Positions 39,301 to 54,300 of a DNA stretch of 64,000 nucleotides are shown here, in pieces. The number at the start of each line of letters is the position of its first letter. The stretch's first letter is position 1. The notes below the pieces were generated by a model that had not been told where the DNA came from, did no database searches, and saw nothing but the letters and a program-made list of their open reading frames with translations. The position numbers and the translations under genes are program-made. Origin of the DNA: Owenia fusiformis (lineage: Eukaryota > Annelida > Polychaeta > Sabellida > Oweniidae); contig CAIIXF020000007.1 of the NCBI GenBank assembly GCA_903813345.2, forward strand, positions 21,563,564 through 21,627,563, in the 5' to 3' direction.

Positions 39301-42300
39301 TTTTGTTATAATTGCCGAGGTCATATAACCGGGATAAAACAATGATTATCGTTGACTGCCCACACACAAAACATACGTGGAGTGAACAGTGTTATTACAA
39401 ACAACAGGCTTTAGAATACAAAGCGTAGTGTGATAATAAGCTGTACACTACCACTGCTGCATGTCCATATTACTAATTTACTAGGGCTCCCAAAGAGTGG
39501 ATAGAGAGGTTGTGTTTGTCACTTTTAAATTTTACATTTCAAAATTGTCATTTTACATGTCATAATTTGTTGGTTTCATTCGTTTAGCCAATCAAAACAT
39601 TGTAAAACAATAAATTGTCTGTTACGTACAATCAATTTTGTTCAGTTTTGATTAGTTGTCAGAATAAAGTTACGTTCATTTGAATCCATGCATCAAAACA
39701 AAAATCCTATTTTCACTTCAAAATACTTCAGTGAGATGAAGGCTCGGAATTGTCACATGCAATAATTTATTGTCGTATTCGTTATTTTATCTTTTCGATA
39801 GTAGCATTTAGTCGCACATTTGATGCCAGGTCACCTTGTCGCGTACCTCTTGGGGAACCCCACATTTATGTGTGTACTCATGGAAGTAAATTCCCCGGTG
39901 TAGCCGAGAGCCACAAACTTTTCAACAGGTTCGAAATGACCAATTTCTCTCATATATACTCTAAATATTTTATTATTTAGCACCTACAAAGTATTGCTAA
40001 TAACCATATGTAATTTCAATAAGGAAACTTATCTGGCTACATATAAATTCAATATCAACACTAGCTGTTCTCTCAACACGTCCTGGCTTACCCTGTGGTG
40101 ACAAACCCTGGATTTTCGCTATTTATAGTTTATCAACACCTGGACGCATGCGCATTTTATAGTTTATCGGGCACTTTAAAATATTTTTCATCTCAGTTGT
40201 ACAGTTAACCAGAGGTGTTGCACTTATAATCATGGCTTAAGCAAGAAAATCGTTTTCAATTGAACATAATTGTTGAAGTTTGAAGTAAAAATATTCAACA
40301 CATGATTCCAAAAAGGATTAGACACAACGATGTTAAATCAAGGCTCTGATTCGTTTGAGTTGAATCAAGTTAAATGCTAAAAAGCAAAATGTATGAACAA
40401 CGGTGTGTATGTATATTAATTTGCCATTTTCTATTTTCAATTTTTCTTGTAGTATGGATCTACTATCTGAAGGATATAGGAGAGTTGTATAGGTTAAGAA
40501 ACTAACCTACCTGAGGTTCGGTATTGTTAGCGTTGTTACCATTTAAGTAGCCGCACCATGAATGGTATTCAGCTTTTGGATTGTAGCAGTAATATGGATA
40601 TGGGAAAACATCCTTCCACGTTACTTTCATCATCCAGGTTGCTTCAAAGTCTGCAACATTTGTATACCTCATCACTTCTTTACTCGCTGCTTCGAGTAAA
40701 AGTTGCCCTTTCTCATTCAAGGTATCCTCTCTGGTGTAGCTCTGGTAATAAACACCAGATGGAGACAAACTTTCACGTGTATCATGATCGCCCCAGAACG
40801 AGGCTAAAATAGCTAGATTACGTCTTCCAAGTGGAAACTTCCTGGCCCAATAATTTAAGTATGGTCTTCCAAAACTTATTAATCCGTTTGAAGAAACCTA
40901 TTAGTGCAAAACATTAAATATATATTATTATTTTTTACTGTTAAGATTGCAATTGTTTGATTGGTCAAGACAAGGCCAGATGTCTAAATGATCGCAGTAG
41001 GTTCTTAAAGAAAGTCCATGGCTCTATTCATTTATAGTACGGTCGTAAATTATGGAATAAAGATTATGGGATTACCCGGAGGCCAATTTAATATATATTA
41101 TATATATGCCCAAAGGCCAATGAAATAAAAATATATTTAAGATTGGTCAAATTAGCATCGTGCTTATACATTTATTTAACTCTACCACAGTCCATGTTGC
41201 AATTTTTAAGACGTGAAGTGTCATTTTATTAATAGTTTTACACAGAAACACGATACTCACGTATATGTGTCTGTATTTTCTATGACCAAAGTAGACTCCC
41301 CTTGGGGCGGTAACGGCACTTGATGTTGTATCTAATGCATTCTGAAGCCGCACGTCACCCTCTTCCTCACCACTGGGATACATTTGGAACGTTGTTTCTA
41401 CATTGCAGACAAAATGATAATAATGATACAATACTATTCTCTGACCATTGTCAATTCTACTTTAAAATAAAGTTTCCAAAAACCGAAAGGCCAGATTAAC
41501 TAAAACAGATTTTTTCTTTCGATTTCGCAATAGTGGGTTTATATTTTAAAATCAAATACGTCCTATGAAAACTAATTGAAGAATATGCAAAAATTTAACA
41601 TATATAAATGTACACTCCCCTACATAAGTTTGGCAACCTTTGCTCCCCCATTGAACTACGTGTTAAAGCCTCTTTACGTTTGAATTTTCATTTACTTATG
41701 ACGAAATTACTTATAATATTAATGGAAACGTAACTTGACTTTTTTTCCAATCCTTCCAAATTTTCCCAATTTTTTCCTCAAGTACAATAGGTCGAAAACT
41801 GATGATAAATTTGATGAATTGTTGAAAATCGTCAATCCCATGTAAACCAATGGGAAATGGTGGGTTTTGGGCAAATCAGAAATCAGGATATCTGTTCAGT
41901 AAAAGATTCAGCAAAAAATATTTTTATATAGAAAATTGAATTGTCTAACTTTTTTTGTACACTACGTATTTAGTTTACTTGATGAATACTAAAGTTACAG
42001 AGCTTCAAAGTCATTTTTGAAAATCATTTTTCGCCTCTTGTGTTATATATTGCAATGGGAGGGGTTTTTTGAAAAACAATTTTGACTTTAAAGACCTATA
42101 TCTTTGTAGAACCTGTAGAAACGTATCAATTTTTTGTTAAATAAAGTTAGCCAATTCAATTTCCTACCTAACTTGTATTTTTTGCAAGGACTCGGATGGA
42201 TGGATATTCTGTCAATTGACTTGCGGCAAACCTACCATTTCCCATTGGGTAACATGGGATTGTCAATTTTCAAAAATTCATCTTTATCATCAATTTTCGA

Positions 42301-45300
42301 CCTTGTAATTGAGTAAAAATTGAGGTATTGGAAATAAAGTCAAGTTACGTTTCCATCAATATTATAAGTATCTTCATTGCAGGTTAAGTTAATAAAAGTT
42401 CAAAGGTAAAGAGGCTTTAACACGTAGTTCAATGGGGGAACTAAGCTTGCGAAACTTATGAAGGGGAGTGTATCTATTCGACAACAAGATCAATTGGTGT
42501 AAAATCATCTGAACAAGTATGAACCACTGTTGTAGTACCGTCAGTGGTAGGAGTATCTGCCATTGTTGTAGTAATATCAGTGGTTGGGCCATCAGTCACT
42601 ATTGTAGTGGCTTCAATTGTAGTAGTAAGGTCAATCACTGTTATAGTAGCATCAGTGGTGGTAGCATCAATCACTGTAGTAGTAGCATCAGTGGTGGTAG
42701 CATCAATCACTGTAGTAGTAGCATCAGTGGTGGTAGCATCGGTCACTGTTGTAGAAGTATTAGTAGAAGCACCAGTTGCTGTTGTAGTAGCGTCGGTGGA
42801 AGTACCATCAGTCACTGTTGTGTCAGCTACTGTTGTTGTAAAATCAGCCGTTGTTGCATCAGTAACTGTTGTTGTAGCATCAGCTGTAGTTGTGTCAGCC
42901 ACTGTAGTTGTAGCATCAGCTGCTGTAGTATCTGCCGTAGTTGCGTCAGCCACTGTAGTTGTGTCAGCAACTGTTGTTGTAACATTAGCCGTTGTTGCAT
43001 CAGCAACTGTTGTTGTAGCATCAGCTGTAGTTGTGTCAGCAACTGTAGTTGTAGCATCAGCTTCTGTAGTATCTGCCGTAGTTGCATCAGCCACTGTAGT
43101 TGTAACATTAGCTGCTGTAGTATCTGCCGTAGTTGCGTCAGCCACTGTAGTTGTGTCAGCCACTGTAGTTGTGTCAGCTACTGTTGTTGTAGCATCAGCC
43201 GTTGTTACATCAGCAACTGTTGTTGTAGCATCAGCTGTAGTTGCGTCAGCCACTGTAGTTGTAACATCAGCTGCTGTAGTGTCTGCCGTAGTTGCGTCAG
43301 CCACTGTAGTTGTGTCAACTACTGTAGTTGTAGCATCAGCTTCTGTAGTATCTGCCGTAGTTGCATCAGCCACTGTAGTTGTAACATTAGCTGCTGTAGT
43401 ATCTGCCGTAGTTGCGTCAGCCACTGTAGTTGTGTCAGCCACTGTAGTTGTGTCAGCTACTGTTGTTGTAGCATCAGCCGTTGTTACATCAGCAACTGTT
43501 GTTGTAGCATCAGCTGTAGTTGCGTCAGCCACTGTAGTTGTAACGTCAGCTGCTGTAGTGTCTGCCGTAGTTGCGTCAGCCACTGTAGTTGTGTCAACTA
43601 CTGTTGTTGTAACATCAGCCGTTGTTGCATCAGCAACTGTTGTTGTAGCATCAGCTGTAGTTGTGTCAGCCACTGTAGATGTAGCATCAGCTGCTGTAGT
43701 ATCTTCCGTAGTTGCGCCAGCCACTGTAGTTGTGTCAGCTACTGTTGTTGTAACATCAGCCGTTGTTGCCTCAGCAACTGTTGTTGTAGCATCAGCTGTA
43801 GTTGTGTCAGCCACTGTAGATGTAGCATCAGCTGCTGTAGTATCTGCCGTAGTTGCGTCAGCCACTGAAGTTGTGTCAGGTACTGTTGTTGTAGCATCAG
43901 CCGTTGTTGCATCAGCAACTGTTGTTGTAGAATCAGCTGTAGTTGTGTGTGCCATTGTAGTTGTAGAATCAGCTGCTGTAGTATCTGCCGTAGTTGTGTC
44001 AGCCACTGTAGTTGTGTCAGCAACTGTTGTTGTAACATCAGCCGTTGTTGCATCAGTAACTATTGTAGCATCAGCTGTAGTTGTGTCAGCCACTGAAGTT
44101 GTAGCATCAGCTGCTGTAGTATCTGCCGTAGTTGCGTCGGCCACTGTAGTTGTGTCAGCAACTGTTGTTGTAACATCATCCGTTGTTGCATCAGCAACTG
44201 TTGTTGTAGCATCAGCTGTAGTTGTGTCTGCCACTGTAGTTGTAACATCAGCTGCTGTAGTATCTGCCGTAGTTGCGTCAGCCACTGTAGTTGTGTCAGC
44301 AACTGTTGTTGTAGCATCAGCCGTTGTTGCATCAGCAACTGTTGTTGTAGCATCAGCTGTAGTTGTGTCTGCCACTGAAGTTGTAACAGCAGCTGCTGTA
44401 GTATCTGCCGTAGTTGCGTCAGCCACTGTAGTTGTGTCAGCTACTGTTGTTGTTACGTCAGCCGTTGTTGCATCAGCAGTAGTCATGTCAGCCACTGTAG
44501 ATGTAGCATCAGCTGCTGTAGTATCTGCCGTAGTTGCGTAAGCCACTGTAGTTGTGTCAGCTACTGATGTTGTTACGTCAGCCGTTGTTGCATCAGCAAC
44601 TGTTGTTGTAGCATCAGCTGTAGTTGTGTCTGCCACTGTAGTTGTAGCATCAGCTGCTGTAGTATCTGCCATAGTTGCGTCAGCCACTGTAGTTGTGTCA
44701 GCTACTGTTGTTGTAACATCAGCCGTTGTTGCATCAGCAGCCGTTGTTGCATCAGCAATTGTTGTTGTAGCATCAGCTGTAGTTGTGTCAGCCACTGTAG
44801 ATGTAGCATCAGCTGCTGTAGTATCTGCCGTAGTTGCGTCAGCCACTGTAGTTGTGTCAGCTTCTGTTGTTGTAACATCAGCCGTCGTTGCATCAGCAAC
44901 TGTTGTTGTAGCATCAGTTGTAGTTGTGTCAGCCACTGTAGATGTAGCATCAGCTGCTGTAGTATCTTTGGTAGTTGCATCAGCCACTGTAGTTGTGTCA
45001 GCTACTGTTGTTGTAACATCAGCCGTTGTTGCATCAGCAACTGTTGTTGTAGCATCAGCTGTAGTTGTATCAGCCACTGTAGATGTAGCATCATCTGCTG
45101 TAGTATCTGCCGTAGTTGCGTCAGCCACTGTAGTTGTGTCAGCAACTGTTGTTGTAACATCAGCCGTTGTTGCACCAGCAACTATTGTAGAATCAGCTGT
45201 AGTTGTGTCAGCCACTGAAGTTGTAGCATCAGCTGCTGTAGTATCTGCCGTAGTTGCGTCAGCCACTGTAGTTGTGTCAACAACTGTTGTTGTAACATCA

Positions 45301-48300
45301 GCCGTTGTTGCATAAGCAACTGTTGTAGCATCAGCTGTAGTTGTTTCAGCCACTGTAGTTGTAGTATCAGCAGCTGTAGTATCTGCCGTAGTTGCGTCAG
45401 CCACTGTAGTTGTAGCATCAGCAGCTGTAGTATCTGCCGTAGTTGCGTCAGCCACTGTAGTTGTGTCAGCAACTGTTGTTGTTACATCAGCCGTTGTTGC
45501 ATCAGCAACTGTTGTAGCATCAGCTGTAGTTGTGTCAGCCACTGTAGTTGTAGCAACAGCAGCTGTAGTATCTGCCGTAGTTGCGTCAGCCACTGTAGTT
45601 GGCTCAGCTACTGTTGTTGTAGCATCAGCCGTTGTTACATCAGCAACTGTTGTTGTAGCATCAGCTGAAGTTGTGTCAGCCACTGTAGTTGTAGCATCAG
45701 CTGCTGTAGTATCTGCCGTAGTTGCATCAACCACTGTAGTTGTGTCAGCAACTGCTTTTGTAGCATCAGCCGTTGTTGCATCAGCAACTGTTGTTGTAGC
45801 ATCAGCTGTAGTTGTGTCTGCCACTGTAGTTGTAACATCAGCTGCTGTAGTATCTGCAGTAGTTGCGTCAGCCACTGTAGTTGTGTCAGCTACTGTTGTT
45901 GTAACATCAGCCGTTGTTGCATCAGCAACTGTTGTTGTAGCATCAGCTGTAGTTGTGTCAGCCACTGTAGATGTAGCATCAGCTGCTGAAGTATCTGCCG
46001 GAGTTGCGTCAGCCACTGTAGTTGTGTCAGCTTCTGTTGTTGTAACATCAGCCGTTGTTGCATCAGCAACTGTTGTTGTAGCATCAGCTGTAGTTGTATC
46101 AGCCACTGTAGATGTAGCATCTTCTGCTGTAGTATCTGCCGTAGTTGCATCAGCCACTGTAGTTGTGTCAGCCACTGTAGTTGTGTCAGCAACTGTTGTA
46201 GCATCAGCTGTAGTTGTTTCAGCCACTGTAGTTGTGTCAGCAACTGTTGTTGTAGCATCAGCCGTTGTTGCATCAGCAACTGTTGTAGCATCAGCTGTAG
46301 TTGTTTCAGCCACTGTAATTGTAGCATCAGCTGTAGTTGCGTCAGCCAGTGTAGTTGTAGCATCAGCTGCTGTAATATCTGCCGTAGTTGCGTCAGCCAC
46401 TGTAGTTGTGTCAGCTACTGTTGTTGTAACATCAGCCGTTGTTGCATCAGCCAATGTTGTTGTAGCATCAGCTGTAGTTGTGTCTGCCACTGTAGTTGTA
46501 GCATCAGCTGGTGTAGTATCTGCCGTAGTTGCGTCAGCCACTGTAGTTGTTGCATCACCTACTATAGTTGTTTCAGCCACTGTAGTTGTAGCATCAGCTG
46601 CTGTAGTATCTGCCGTAGTTGCGTCAGCCACTGTAGTTGGCTCAGCTACTGTTGTTGTAGCATCAGCCGTTGTTACATCAGCAACTGTTGTTGTAGCATC
46701 AGCTGAAGTTGTGTCAGCCACTGTAGTTGTAGCATCAGCTGCTGTAGTATCTGCCGTAGTTGCATCAACCACTGTAGTTGTGTCAGCAACTGCTTTTGTA
46801 GCATCAGCCGTTGTTGCATCAGCAACTGTTGTTGTAGCATCAGCTGTAGTTGTGTCTGCCACTGTAGTTGTAACATCAGCTGCTGTAGTATCTGCCGTAG
46901 TTGCGTAAGCCACTGTAGTTGTGTCAGCTACTGATGTTGTTACGTCAGCCGTTGTTGCATCAGCAACTGTTGTTGTAGCATCAGCTGTAGTTGTGTCTGC
47001 CACTGTAGTTGTAGCATCAGCTGCTGTAGTATCTGCCATAGTTGCGTCAGCCACTGTAGTTGTGTCAGCTACTGTTGTTGTAACATCAGCCGTTGTTGCA
47101 TCAGCAGCCGTTGTTGCATCAGCAACTGTTGTTGTAGCATCAGCTGTAGTTGTGTCAGCCACTGTAGATGTAGCATCAGCTGCTGTAGTATCTGCCGTAG
47201 TTGCGTCAGCCACTGTAGTTGTGTCAGCTTCTGTTGTTGTAACATCAGCCGTCGTTGCATCAGCAACTGTTGTTGTAGCATCAGTTGTAGTTGTGTCAGC
47301 CACTGTAGATGTAGCATCAGCTGCTGTAGTATCTTTGGTAGTTGCGTCAGCCACTGTAGTTGTGTCAGCTACTGTTGTTGTAACATCAGCCGTTGTTGCA
47401 TCAGCAACTGTTGTTGTAGCATCAACTGTAGTTGTATCAGCCACTGTAGATGTAGCATCATCTGCTGTAGTATCTGCCGTAGTTGCGTCAGCCACTGTAG
47501 TTGTGTCAGCAACTGTTGTTGTAACATCAGCCGTTGTTGCATCAGCAACTATTGTAGAATCAGCTGTAGTTGTGTCAGCCACTGAAGTTGTAGCATCAGC
47601 TGCTGTAGTATCTGCCGTAGTTGCGTCAGCCACTGTAGTTGTGTCAACAACTGTTGTTGTAACATCAGCCGTTGTTGCATAAGCAACTGTTGTAGCATCA
47701 GCTGTAGTTGTTTCAGCCACTGTAGTTGTAGTATCAGCAGCTGTAGTATCTGCCGTAGTTGCGTCAGCCACTGTAGTTGTAGCATCAGCAGCTGTAGTAT
47801 CTGCCGTAGTTGCGTCAGCCACTGTAGTTGTGTCAGCAACTGTTGTTGTTACATCAGCCGTTGTTGCATCAGCAACTGTTGTAGCATCAGCTGTAGTTGT
47901 GTCAGCCACTGTAGTTGTAGCAACAGCAGCTGTAGTATCTGCCGTAGTTGCGTCAGCCACTGTAGTTGGCTCAGCTACTGTTGTTGTAGCATCAGCCGTT
48001 GTTACATCAGCAACTGTTGTTGTAGCATCAGCTGAAGTTGTGTCAGCCACTGTAGTTGTAGCATCAGCTGCTGTAGTATCTGCCGTAGTTGCATCAACCA
48101 CTGTAGTTGTGTCAGCAACTGCTTTTGTAGCATCAGCCGTTGTTGCATCAGCAACTGTTGTTGTAGCATCAGCTGTAGTTGTGTCTGCCACTGTAGTTGT
48201 AACATCAGCTGCTGTAGTATCTGCAGTAGTTGCGTCAGCCACTGTAGTTGTGTCAGCTACTGTTGTTGTAACATCAGCCGTTGTTGCATCAGCAACTGTT

Positions 48301-51300
48301 GTTGTAGCATCAGCTGTAGTTGTGTCAGCCACTGTAGATGTAGCATCAGCTGCTGAAGTATCTGCCGGAGTTGCGTCAGCCACTGTAGTTGTGTCAGCTT
48401 CTGTTGTTGTAACATCAGCCGTTGTTGCATCAGCAACTGTTGTTGTAGCATCAGCTGTAGTTGTATCAGCCACTGTAGATGTAGCATCTTCTGCTGTAGT
48501 ATCTGCCGTAGTTGCATCAGCCACTGTAGTTGTGTCAGCCACTGTAGTTGTGTCAGCAACTGTTGTAGCATCAGCTGTAGTTGTTTCAGCCACTGTAGTT
48601 GTGTCAGCAACTGTTGTTGTAGCATCAGCCGTTGTTGCATCAGCAACTGTTGTAGCATCAGCTGTAGTTGTTTCAGCCACTGTAATTGTAGCATCAGCTG
48701 TAGTTGCGTCAGCCAGTGTAGTTGTAGCATCAGCTGCTGTAATATCTGCCGTAGTTGCGTCAGCCACTGTAGTTGTGTCAGCTACTGTTGTTGTAACATC
48801 AGCCGTTGTTGCATCAGCCAATGTTGTTGTAGCATCAGCTGTAGTTGTGTCTGCCACTGTAGTTGTAGCATCAGCTGGTGTAGTATCTGCCGTAGTTGCG
48901 TCAGCCACTGTAGTTGTTGCATCACCTACTATAGTTGTTTCAGCCACTGTATTTGTAGCATCAGCTGCTGTAGTATCTGCCGTAGTTGCGTCAGCCACTG
49001 TAGTTGTAACATCACCTACTATAGTTGTTTCAGCCACTGTAGTTGTAGCATCAGCTGCTGTAGTATCTGCCGTAGTTGCGTCAGCCACTGTAGTTGTAGC
49101 ATCACCTACTGTTGTTGTTACATCAGCCGTTGTTGCATCAGCAACTGTTGTAGCATCAGCTGTAGTTGCGTCAGCCACTGTAGTTGTAGCATCAGCAGCT
49201 GTAATATCTGCCGTAGTTGTATCAGCCACTGTAGTTGTCTCAGCTACTGTTGTTGTAGCATCAGCCGTTGTTGCATCAGCAACTGTTGTTGTAGCATCAG
49301 TTGTAGTAATGTCAGCTACTGTTGTTGTAACATCAGCCGTTGTTGCATCAGCAACTGTTGTAGCATCAGCTGTAGTTGTTTCAGCCACTGTAGTTGTGGC
49401 ATCAGCTGCTGTAGTATCTGCCGTAGTTGTGTCAGCCACTGTAGTTGTAGCATCACCTACTGTAGTTGTTACATTAGCCGTTGTTGCATCAGCAACTGTC
49501 GTAGCATCAGCTATAGTTGTGTCAGCCACTGTAGTTGTAGCAGCAGCTGTAGTATCTGCCGTAGTTGCGTCAGCCACTGTAGTTGTGTCAGCCACTGTAG
49601 TTGTGTCAGCAACTGTTGTTGTAACATCAGCCGTTGTTGCATCAGCAACTATTGTAGCATCAGCTGTAGTTGTGTCAGCCACTGAAGTTGTAGCATCAGC
49701 TGCTGTAGTATCTGCCGTAGTTGCGTCAGCCACTGTCGTTGTGTCAGCAACTGTTGTTGTAGCATCAGCCGTTGTTGCATCAGCAAATGTTGTAGCATCA
49801 GCTGTAGTTGTTTCAGCCAATGTAGTTGTAGCATCAGCTGCTGTAGTATCTGCCGTAGTTGCGTCAGCCACTGTAGTTGTAGCATCACCTACTGTTGTTG
49901 TTACATCAGCCGTTGTTGCATCAGCAACTGGTGTTGTAGCATCAGCTGTAGTTGCGTCAGCCACTGTAATTGTAGCATCAGCGGCTGTAGTATGTGCCGT
50001 AGTTGTATCAGCCACTGTAGTTGTGTCAGCTACTGATGTTGTTACGTCAGCCGTTGTTGCATCAGCTGTAGTTGTGTCAGCCACTGTAGTTGTAGCATCA
50101 GCTGCTGTAATATCTGCCGTAGTTGCGTCAGCCACTGTAGTTGTGTCAGCTACTGTTGTTGTAACATCAGCCGTTGTTGCATCAGCCACTGTTGTTGTAG
50201 CATCAGCTGTAGTTGTGTCTGTCACTGTAGTTGTAGCATCAGCTGCTGTAGTATCTGCCGTAGTTGTGTCAGCCACTGTAGTTGTAGCATCACCTACTGT
50301 TGTTGTAACATCAGCCGTTGTTGCATCAGCAACTATTGTAGCATCAGCTGTAGTTTTGTCAGCCACTGAAGTTGTAGCATCAGCTGCTGTAGTATCTGCC
50401 GTAGTTGCGTCAGCCACTGTAGTTGTGTCAGCAACTGTTGTTGTAACATCAGCCGTTGTTGCATCAGCAACTATTGTAGCATCAGCTGTAGTTGTTTCAG
50501 TCACTGTATTTGTAGCATCAGCTGCCGTAGTATCTGCCGTAGTCGTGTCAGCCACTGTAGTTGTAGCATCACCTACTGTTGTTGTTACATCAGCCGTTGT
50601 TGCATCAGCAACTGTTGTAGCATCAGCTGTAGTTGCGTCAGCCATTGTAGTTGTAGCATCAGCAGCTGTAGTATCTGCCGTAGTTGCATCAGCCACTGTA
50701 GTTGTCTCAGCTACTGTTGTTGTAGCATCAGTCGTTGTTGCATCAGCAACTGTTGTTGTAGCATCAGCTATAGTTGTGTCAGCTACTGTTGTTGTAACAT
50801 CAGCCGTTGTTGCATCAGCAACTGTTGTAGCATCGGCTGTAGTTGTTTCAGCCACTGTAGTTGTAGCATCAGCTACTGTAGTATCTGCCGTAGTTGCGTC
50901 AGCCACTGTAGTTGTAGCATCAGCTGTAGTTGCGTCAGCCACTGTAATTGTAGCATCAGCGGCTGTAGTATGTGCCGTAGTTGTATCAGCCACTGTAGTT
51001 GTGTCAGCTACTGATGTTGTTACGTCAGCCGTTGTTGCATCAGCTGTAGTTGTGTCAGCCACTGTAGTTGTAGCATCAGCTGCTGTAATATCTGCCGTAG
51101 TTGCGTCAGCCACTGTAGTTGTGTCAGCTACTGTTGTTGTAATATCAGCCGTTGTTGCATCAGCCACTGTTGTTGTAGCATCAGCTGTAGTTGTGTCTGT
51201 CACTGTAGTTGTAGCATCAGCTGCTGTAGTATCTGCCGTAGTTGTGTCAGCCACTGTAGTTGTAGCATCACCTACTGTTGTTGTAACATCAGCCGTTGTT

Positions 51301-54300
51301 GCATCAGCAATTGCTGTTGTAGCATCAGCTGTAGTTGTATCAGCCACTGTATATGTAGCATCATCTGCTGTAGTATCTGCCGTAGTTACGTCAGCCACTG
51401 TAGTTGTGTCAGCCACTGTAGTTGTGTAAGCAACTGTTGTTGTAACATCAGCCGTTGTTGCATCAGCAACTATTGTAGCATCAGCTGTAGTTGTGTCAGC
51501 CACTGAAGTTGTAGCATCAGCTGCTGTAGTATCTGCCGTAGTTGCGTCAGCCACTGTAGTTGTGTCAGCAACTATTTTTGTAACATCAGCCGTTGTTGCA
51601 TCAGCAACTGTTGTAGCATCAGCTGTAGTTGTTTCAGTCACTGTATTTGTAGCATCAGCTGCTGTAGTATCTGCCGTAGTCGTGTCAGCCACTGTAGTTG
51701 TAGCATCACCTACTGTTGTTGTTACATCAGCCGTTGTTGCATCAGCAACTGTTGTAGCATCAGCTGTAGTTGCGTCAGCCATTGTAGTTGTAGCATCAGC
51801 AGCTGTAGTATCCGCCGTAGTTGCATCAGCCACTGTAGTTGTCTCAGCTACTGTTGTTGTAGCATCAGTCGTTGTTGCATCAGCAACTGTTGTTGTAGCA
51901 TCAGCTATAGTTGTGTCAGCTACTGTTGTTGTAACATCAGCCGTTGTTGCATTAGCAACTGTTGTAGCATCAGCTGTAGTTGTTTCAGCCACTGTAGTTG
52001 TAGCATCAGCTGCTGTAGTATCTGCCGTAGTTGTGTCAGCCACTTTAGTTGTAGCATCACCTACTGTTGTTGTTACATCAGCCGTTGTTGCATCAGCAAC
52101 TGTCGAAGCATCAGCTGTAGTTGTGTCAGCCACTGTAGTTGTAGCAGCAGCAGCTGTAGTATCTGCCGTAGTTGCGTCAGCCACTGTAGTTGTGTCAGCT
52201 ACTGTTGTTGTAACATCAGCCGTTGTTGCATCAGCAACTGTTGTTGTAGCATCAGCTGTAGTTGTGTCAGCCACTGTAGATGTAGCATCAGCTGCTGTAG
52301 TATCTGCCGGAGTTGCGTCAGCAACTGTAGTTGTGTCAGCTTCTGTTGTTGTAACATCAGTCGTTGTTGCATCAGCAACAGTTGTTGTAGCATCAGCTGT
52401 AGTTGTGTCAGCCACTGTGGATGTAGCATCAGCTGCTGTAGTATCTTCCGTAGTTGCGTCGGCCACTGTAGTTGTGTAAGCTTCTGTTGTTGTTACATCA
52501 GCCGTTGTTGCTTCAGCAACTGTGGTTGTAGCATCAGCTGTAGTTGTATCAGCCACTGTAGATGTAGCATCATCTGCTGTAGTATCTGCCGTAGTTGCGT
52601 CAGCCACTGTAGTTGTGTCAGCCACTGTAGTTGTGTCAGCAACTGTTGTTGTAACATCAGCCGTTGTTGCATCAGCAACTATTGTAGCATCAGCTGTAGC
52701 TGTGTCAGCCACTGAAGTTGTAGCATCAGCTGCTGTAGTATCTGCCGTAGTTGCGTCAGCCACTGTCGTTGTGTCAGCAACTGTTGTTGTAACATCAGCC
52801 GTTGTTGCATCAGCAACTGTTGTAGCATCAGCTGTAGTTGTTTCAGCTGCTGTAGTTGTAGCATCAGCTGCTGTAGTATCTGCCGTAGTTGCGTCAGCCA
52901 CTGTAGTTGTAGCATCACCTACTGTTGTTGTTACATCAGCCGTTGTTGCATCAGCAACTGTTGTAGCATCAGCTGTAGTTGTGTCAGCCACTGTTGTTGT
53001 AGCATCAGCAGCTGTAGTATCTGCCGTAGTTGCGTCAGCCACTGTAGTTGTCTCAGCTACTGTTGTTGTAGCATCAACCGTTGTTGCATCAGCAACTGTA
53101 GATGTAGCATCATCTGCTGTAGTATCTGCCGTAGTTGCGTCAGCCACTGTAGTTGTGTCAACAACTGTTGTTGTAACATCAGCCGTTGTTGCATCAGCAA
53201 CTGTTGTAGCATCAGCTGTAGTTGTTTCAGCCACTGTAGTTGTAGCATCAGCAGCTGTAGTATCTGCCGTAGTTGCGTCAGCCACTGTAGTTGTAGCAGC
53301 ACCTACTGTTGTTGTTACACCAGCCGTTGTTGCATCAGCAACTGTTGTAGCATCAGCTGTAGTTGTGTCAGCCACTGTAGATGTAGCATCAGCTGCTGTA
53401 GTATCTACCGTAGTTGCGTCAGCAACTGTAGTTGTGTCAGCTTCTGTTGTTGTAACATCAGCCGCTGTTGCATCAGCAACTGTTGTTGTAGCATCAGCTG
53501 TAGTTGTGTCAGCCACTGTAGATGTAGCATCAGCTGCTGTAGTATCTTCCGTAGTTGCGTCAGCCACTGTAGTTGTGTCAGCTACTGTTGTTGTAACATC
53601 AGCCGTTGTTGCATCAGCAACTGTTGTTGTAGCATCAGCTGTAGTTGTATCAGCCACTGTAGATGTAGCATCATCTGCTGTAGTATCTGCCGTAGTTGCG
53701 TAAGCCACTGTAGTTGTGTCAGCCACTGTAGTTGTGTCAGCAACAGTTGTTGTAACATCAGCCGTTGTTGCATCAGCAACTATTGTAGCATCAACTGTAG
53801 TTGTGTCTGCCACTGAAGTTGTAGCATCATCTGCTGTAGTATCTGCCGTAGTTGCGTCAGCCACCGTAGTTGTGTCAGCCACTGTAGTTGTGTCAGCAAC
53901 TGTTGTTGTAACATCAGTCGTTGTTGCATCAGCAACTATTGTAGCATCAGCTGTAGTTGTGTCTGCCACTGAAGTTGTAGCATCAGCTGCTGTAGTATCT
54001 GCCGTAGTTGCGTCAGCCACTGTAGTTGTAGCATCACCTACTGTTGTTGTTACATCAGCCGTTGTTGCATCAGCAACTGTTGTGGCATCAGCTGTAGTTG
54101 TGTCAGCCACTGTAGTTGTAGCATCAGCAGCTGTAGTATCTGCCGTAGTTGCGTCAGCCACTGTAGTTGTCTCAGCTACTGTTGTTGTAGCATCAGCCGT
54201 TGTTGCATCAGCAACTGTTGTTGTGGCATCAGCTGAAGTTGTGTCAGCCACTGTAGTTGTAGCATCAGCTGCTGTAGTATCTGCCGTAGTTGCGTCAACC

